From positions 4,822,001-4,886,000 of the forward strand of contig NZ_CP088014.1 of the NCBI RefSeq assembly GCF_021044685.1: a stretch of DNA of 64,000 bases, given 5' to 3'. Shown here piece after piece: positions 60,720-64,000 of the stretch (position 1 is its first letter; each line of letters begins with the position of its first letter). A program made the translations under genes and the position numbers. This stretch comes from Bradyrhizobium daqingense (GTDB lineage: Bacteria; Pseudomonadota; Alphaproteobacteria; Rhizobiales; Xanthobacteraceae). Under the pieces are notes generated by a model. The model was not told the DNA's origin. It saw only the letters and a list, made by a program, of their open reading frames with translations, and did no database searches.

Positions 60720-61739
60720 ATGGTTTCCGACGCAGCACATGCCGAGAGGCTGTTGTCGCGCCGCCGTGTCGGGCGAGCCGAAAAGATTTTGCTGTCCCTG
60801 GCAGCGATCGCGCTGGCGCTTGGCGCTGCCGCGTGGGTTATGGATATGGGCGATTCGACCCCGCTGGTCTCCGCCGCGCTGCCGCCGCCCAACGTGCCGT
60901 CATTCGAGGATCGTTTCGCTTCCGCCTCCGGCAATCCGCCTGCCCGCGAACTCGGCCTGCGGACGTTGGAGCGCTCAGCCCTGAATGCGGTCCAGCTCAA
61001 GCTTCGCGATGCCAAGGCGATGCTCGCAGAGAAGCTTCAGGGCGACGACTGGCGCTCGATGCTGACCGAAGACGATCGGGCCGCGGTCGACGAGAGGAGG
61101 CCCTCGCACCGCACGGACGCCGTGCCGATGCCGCGCTCGCGTCCGGTCCAGGCGGACTTGGCTGCCCAGATCGCCTCCAGCCAAGCCTACGCCGATACCG
61201 GTCCCAGGGTCGACAACCGCAACTTCTTCGAGAAATTCACCGACAAGATCAAGCTGGCCTCGCTGACGCCCGGTGACGGCCTGTTGAGCAGGGGGCCAGA
61301 TCTCGCCGCGCTGGGCTACGATTCGCGCACCGCGGTCTATGACATCTCGGCCAAGGCGGTCTATCTGCCGAGCGGCGTGGCGCTGGAAGCCCATTCCGGA
61401 CTTGGCGCGCTGATGGACGACCCCGCCCATGTTGACCGGCGGATGGTCGGCGCGACGCCGCCGGCGACCTATGATCTGAAGCCGCGCGAAAAGCCATTCC
61501 ATGGCGTCCGGGCGCTGCGTTTGACGCCGGTCGAAGGCACCAGCGCACTTGGTCGCGTCGGTCTGCTGACACACAGCTACCTGCTCGGGCCGCGCGGCGA
61601 TTCCAACGGCTGCGTCTCGATCAAGGACTATGACCGCTTCCTCAAGGCCTACGACAATGGCGAGTTCAATCGTCTGGTCGTCGTGCCGAGCCTGCGCGGA
61701 TCGGCAACCGCCTCGCAGCGCGCCAGTACCGATTCCTGA
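60720..61739 (+). CDS. DUF2778/Tlde1-like L,D-transpeptidase-fold protein
   Basis: 339 aa. A membrane anchor lies at ~21-42 (EKILLSLAAIALALGAAAWV), then a charged linker and a C-terminal domain (~205-330) with LEAHSG, THSYLLGPRGDSNGC and VSIKDYDRFL; H285 and C298 fit an L,D-transpeptidase/carboxypeptidase-like active site. Tlde1 relatives are type VI effectors in some bacteria, but no T6SS or immunity gene is evident, so a cell-wall housekeeping role is as likely. ATG at 60720 with GGGG upstream; divergent from DUF1810. Confidence 0.78.
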   Translation: MVSDAAHAERLLSRRRVGRAEKILLSLAAIALALGAAAWVMDMGDSTPLVSAALPPPNVPSFEDRFASASGNPPARELGLRTLERSALNAVQLKLRDAKAMLAEKLQGDDWRSMLTEDDRAAVDERRPSHRTDAVPMPRSRPVQADLAAQIASSQAYADTGPRVDNRNFFEKFTDKIKLASLTPGDGLLSRGPDLAALGYDSRTAVYDISAKAVYLPSGVALEAHSGLGALMDDPAHVDRRMVGATPPATYDLKPREKPFHGVRALRLTPVEGTSALGRVGLLTHSYLLGPRGDSNGCVSIKDYDRFLKAYDNGEFNRLVVVPSLRGSATASQRASTDS

Positions 61740-61805
61740 TATTTGCCTGCCGCGGCAGGGCTGCCCTTTCCCCTTCGTTAAGTCGTCCTCGTCCAGAAGC
61801 AGCCC

Positions 61806-62063
61806 ATGAGTGATCCATCAAGCTCCGAGACCCCGCTGCGCACGACGTTCAAGATCAAGCTGAACGGTGACACGTTGGCGATTGCGACCGTCGGCCAGGC
61901 CTATCAGTTCCTGACCAATTTCAAGTCGGTGGAATGGATGGAATTCCGCTCCCTGCATGAGGACGCGGTCGTCGCGCTGGAAGGCGCCGCCGAGAACGCC
62001 ATGCTCGCAGTGCAGGCGACCAACGCCGTGCGCGCGCTGTTCGTCAGCGCAAAGCTGCTCTGA
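61806..62063 (+). CDS. DUF982 family small protein
   Basis: 85 aa resembling DUF982, an abundant rhizobial family of unknown function: GDTLAIATVGQAYQFLTNF, a W in VEWMEFRSL, then AVVALEGAAENAMLAVQATNAVRALFVSAKLL. No signal or membrane helix. 66 bases after the DUF2778 stop. Confidence 0.65.
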   Translation: MSDPSSSETPLRTTFKIKLNGDTLAIATVGQAYQFLTNFKSVEWMEFRSLHEDAVVALEGAAENAMLAVQATNAVRALFVSAKLL

Positions 62064-62158
62064 GAGAAACTCTCCCTCTGGCCTGAGCCTTCGCCCTCGA
62101 ACCCGCTGCAAGGCGGGTGCGACGAAGGCTTGCGCGTGTCCGCGCCAGGGAGAGGTGT

Positions 62159-62659
62159 ATGGAATTAGCCAGATTCATCGCAGGCGTCGACGTTGGCGCG
62201 GAGCAGCCGACGGAGGCGGCGCTGACAGCCTTCGAGACCTCCATCGGCTGCCGATTGCCGGATGATTATCGTCGCTTCCTGCTGGCCTGCGCCGGCGGCT
62301 ATCATCAGGGGGGCGCCGACTTCAACTGGCCGCATGGGGATTGGGCGGGTTCGGTGCAGGAGGTGTTGGGATTGCGGTCCGACGAGTGCTCGCTGGTGCA
62401 GACGCGCCAGACGCCGCAATGGCCGACCGTCGATGAGCTGTTGTGGATCATGAGCGACCACGGCGGCAATCCGATCTGCATGACGATCGACAAGGCCCAT
62501 TTCGGCAAGATCTGGTTCATGGACCACGAGATGGCCGAATACGAAAAGCCCTGGACACTGGCGCAGGCGATGTCCGATCAATGGGGCTATGTCCTGCCGC
62601 TAGCACCGACGTTCAGCGATTTCATCGCCGGACTGTACGAGGAAGCAGCGGCCGCGTGA
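62159..62659 (+). CDS. SMI1/KNR4 (SUKH) family protein
   Basis: 166 aa with the SUKH signature: AFETSIGCRLPDDYRRFLLACAGG near residues 24-47, IMSDHGGNPICMTI in the middle, and a final helical FSDFIAGLYEE. SUKH proteins are often immunity proteins against polymorphic toxins or scaffolds. No toxin gene is adjacent, so a solitary SUKH member. ATG at 62159 follows AGGGAGAGG. Confidence 0.8.
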   Translation: MELARFIAGVDVGAEQPTEAALTAFETSIGCRLPDDYRRFLLACAGGYHQGGADFNWPHGDWAGSVQEVLGLRSDECSLVQTRQTPQWPTVDELLWIMSDHGGNPICMTIDKAHFGKIWFMDHEMAEYEKPWTLAQAMSDQWGYVLPLAPTFSDFIAGLYEEAAAA

Positions 62660-62834
62660 GGTGAGGACCGGGCGGCGGGGCCGCCGCGGCTGGTCCAGCT
62701 GGCTCGCGGTATCCGGTGCAAGCCGGACCTGTCTTTTCCGTCGCTTGAACTCCGCTCCAGGAACGGGCAAACGGTTCGCCAAGAAACCGTGGCCCAGGCC
62801 ATCCATTCGACGCTGAGTTCAAGGGAGACACCTC

Positions 62835-63926
62835 ATGAAACGTCGTACATTCCTGAAGGGTGGCGCGGTCGCCGGCGCGACGACGCTGGTTGCCGCTCCC
62901 GCGATTGCGCAGAGCGCGCCCGAGATCAAATGGCGCCTGACATCGAGCTTCCCGAAATCGCTCGACACCATCTACGGCACGGCGCAGACCTTTGCGAAAT
63001 ACGTCGCCGAGGCCACCGACAACAAATTCCAGATCCAGACCTTCGCCGCCGGCGAACTCGTTCCCGGCCTCCAGGCGCTCGATGCGGTCAGCGCCGCCAC
63101 GGTCGAGATGGCGCAGACGCCGCTTTATTTCTACATCGGCAAGGAGCCCGCGCTGGCCTATGCCACCGGCGCGCCCTTCGGCATGAACCATCGCCATCAG
63201 GAATCGTGGTGGCACTTCGGCGGCGGCGCCGACCTCACCAACGAAGCGCTGAAGCCGTTCAAGACGCACGCCATCCTCTGCGGCAATTCCGGCACCCAGA
63301 TGGGCGGCTGGTTCCGCAAGGAGATCAAGACGGTCGATGATCTCAAGGGCCTTAAATTCCGCATCGCCGGCATGGGCGGCCACGTGCTGGCGCGGCTCGG
63401 CGTCGTGCCGCAGCAGCTCGCCGGCGGTGACGTGTATCCGGCGCTCGAGAAGGGGACGATCGATGCTGCGGAATTCGTCGGTCCCTATGACGACGAGAAG
63501 CTCGGCTTCCAGAAGGTCGCCAAGTACTATTACTTCCCCGGCTGGTGGGAAGGCGGCGCCATGCTGCACATGATCGTCAACGACGAGAAATGGGCATCGC
63601 TGCCCAAGCACTACCAGGCCATCGTCACCCAGGCCGGCTCGGCGGCTGGCGCCTGGATGCTCGAGAAATACGACAGCGTGAATCCGGCGGCACTGAAGCG
63701 GCTGATCGCCAACGGCGCGGAGCTGAAGGCATTCCCGCAGCCGGTGCTGGAGGCCTGCTACAACGCGACCCAGGAGCATCTGAACGAGCTCGCCGCCAAG
63801 AGCGATCTGTTCAAGCGGACCAAGGAAAGCCACGACGCCTATATGAAGGAGCTGCTGTTCTACACGCAAATCGCGGAGAATTTTTACGACAACTATCTGC
63901 TCAGCAAGACGCGCAACAGGAGCTGA
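62835..63926 (+). CDS. TRAP transporter solute-binding protein, TakP-like
   Basis: 363 aa periplasmic binding protein, close in sequence to TakP of Rhodobacter, which binds 2-oxo acids. A twin-arginine signal (MKRRTFLKGGAVAGATTLVA to AIA) precedes WRLTSSFPKSLDTIYGTAQTF, QMGGWFRKEIKTVDDLKGLKF, PQQLAGGDVYPALEKGTIDAAEFVGPYDDEKLGF and YYYFPGWWEGG. Length equals TakP. The permease genes are not in view and would lie to the right. ATG at 62835 follows AAGGGAGACACCTC. Confidence 0.93.
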   Translation: MKRRTFLKGGAVAGATTLVAAPAIAQSAPEIKWRLTSSFPKSLDTIYGTAQTFAKYVAEATDNKFQIQTFAAGELVPGLQALDAVSAATVEMAQTPLYFYIGKEPALAYATGAPFGMNHRHQESWWHFGGGADLTNEALKPFKTHAILCGNSGTQMGGWFRKEIKTVDDLKGLKFRIAGMGGHVLARLGVVPQQLAGGDVYPALEKGTIDAAEFVGPYDDEKLGFQKVAKYYYFPGWWEGGAMLHMIVNDEKWASLPKHYQAIVTQAGSAAGAWMLEKYDSVNPAALKRLIANGAELKAFPQPVLEACYNATQEHLNELAAKSDLFKRTKESHDAYMKELLFYTQIAENFYDNYLLSKTRNRS

Positions 63927-63965
63927 TTGTGAGGGGCGCGGGTGTTCACGCCGCGCCCGGTTCTC

Positions 63966-64000
63966 GTAGGGTGGGCAAAGGCGCACTTGCGCCGTGCCCA
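63966..64000. repeat. Palindromic element cut by the window edge
   Basis: GTAGGGTGGGCAAAGGCGCA followed by CTTGCGCCGTGCCCA: arms TGGGCAAAGGCGCA and TGCGCCGTGCCCA, a common motif of short repeats in Bradyrhizobium. The right arm runs to the last base, so the full element is beyond the edge. Confidence 0.55.

Noticed and set aside
62622..63986. A 454-codon minus-strand frame opposite the TakP-like gene
   Set aside because: Shadow frame; the plus-strand gene has a complete TakP-like sequence.

Overview
The window is chromosomal DNA of high G+C content from an alphaproteobacterium of the order Rhizobiales, most likely Bradyrhizobium. The grounds are a eukaryote-like glutamine synthetase II behind a sigma-54 promoter with a DUF2735 gene beside it, DUF982, DUF2336 and RopB/Omp25-type genes, a chimeric malic enzyme with a phosphotransacetylase tail, several TRAP genes, and short palindromic intergenic repeats. 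No rRNA, complete tRNA, transposase, phage gene or CRISPR array was found. The genus is an inference; no database search was possible.

Layout. 0-3.6 kb: a Ugp-like ABC importer operon (minus strand) headed by a GpdQ-like phosphodiesterase, with the binding protein cut by the left edge. 3.8-12.5 kb: a Sel1-repeat protein, SelO, aspartyl-tRNA synthetase, a large uncharacterised envelope protein and malic enzyme. 12.7-19.6 kb: DoxX, a DHFR-like protein, and a run of exported proteins (polysaccharide deacetylase, glutathione peroxidase, L,D-transpeptidase, CreA, small secreted proteins). 19.6-26.4 kb: a MocR regulator divergent from an FMN-binding PPOX-like protein, an M20 deacylase, and a tryptophan-to-anthranilate operon (alpha/beta-hydrolase formamidase candidate, kynA, kynU). 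26.5-31.7 kb: a BtuF-like protein, thioesterase, GNAT, DUF2161, SDR, tyrosine phosphatase and an MliC-like protein.

31.8-33.7 kb is a nitrogen-assimilation locus (DUF2735, glnII). 33.8-38.9 kb holds two GrlR-like paralogues with internally repeated domains, a Sel1 protein, a small binding protein and an outer-membrane beta-barrel gene lying between a GrlR-like gene and a displaced second copy of that gene's 3' end. 39.0-43.1 kb is an accessory-looking stretch with a glycosyltransferase, many tiny genes and an unusually structured intergenic region. 43.2-48.0 kb is a TRAP transporter-amidase operon that ends in a small membrane protein.

48.3-53.4 kb: an ABC-F ATPase, a metallo-beta-lactamase-fold hydrolase, a PsiF-like protein, a cupin and an esterase. 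53.5-60.1 kb is signalling: a DUF2336-PilZ-HD-GYP operon (probable cyclic-di-GMP module), an AraC regulator, an FMN reductase and a chemotaxis receptor. 60.2-64 kb: DUF1810, a DUF2778/Tlde1-like protein, DUF982, a SUKH (SMI1/KNR4) protein and a TakP-like TRAP binding protein whose permeases would lie past the right edge.

No single spectacular new system is evident. The strongest leads are the GrlR-like paralogues with the repeat-flanked omp segment, the multi-hairpin region at 42.9-43.1 kb with covarying stems, the small-protein cluster, the DUF2336-PilZ-HD-GYP operon and the animal-type formamidase in the kyn operon.
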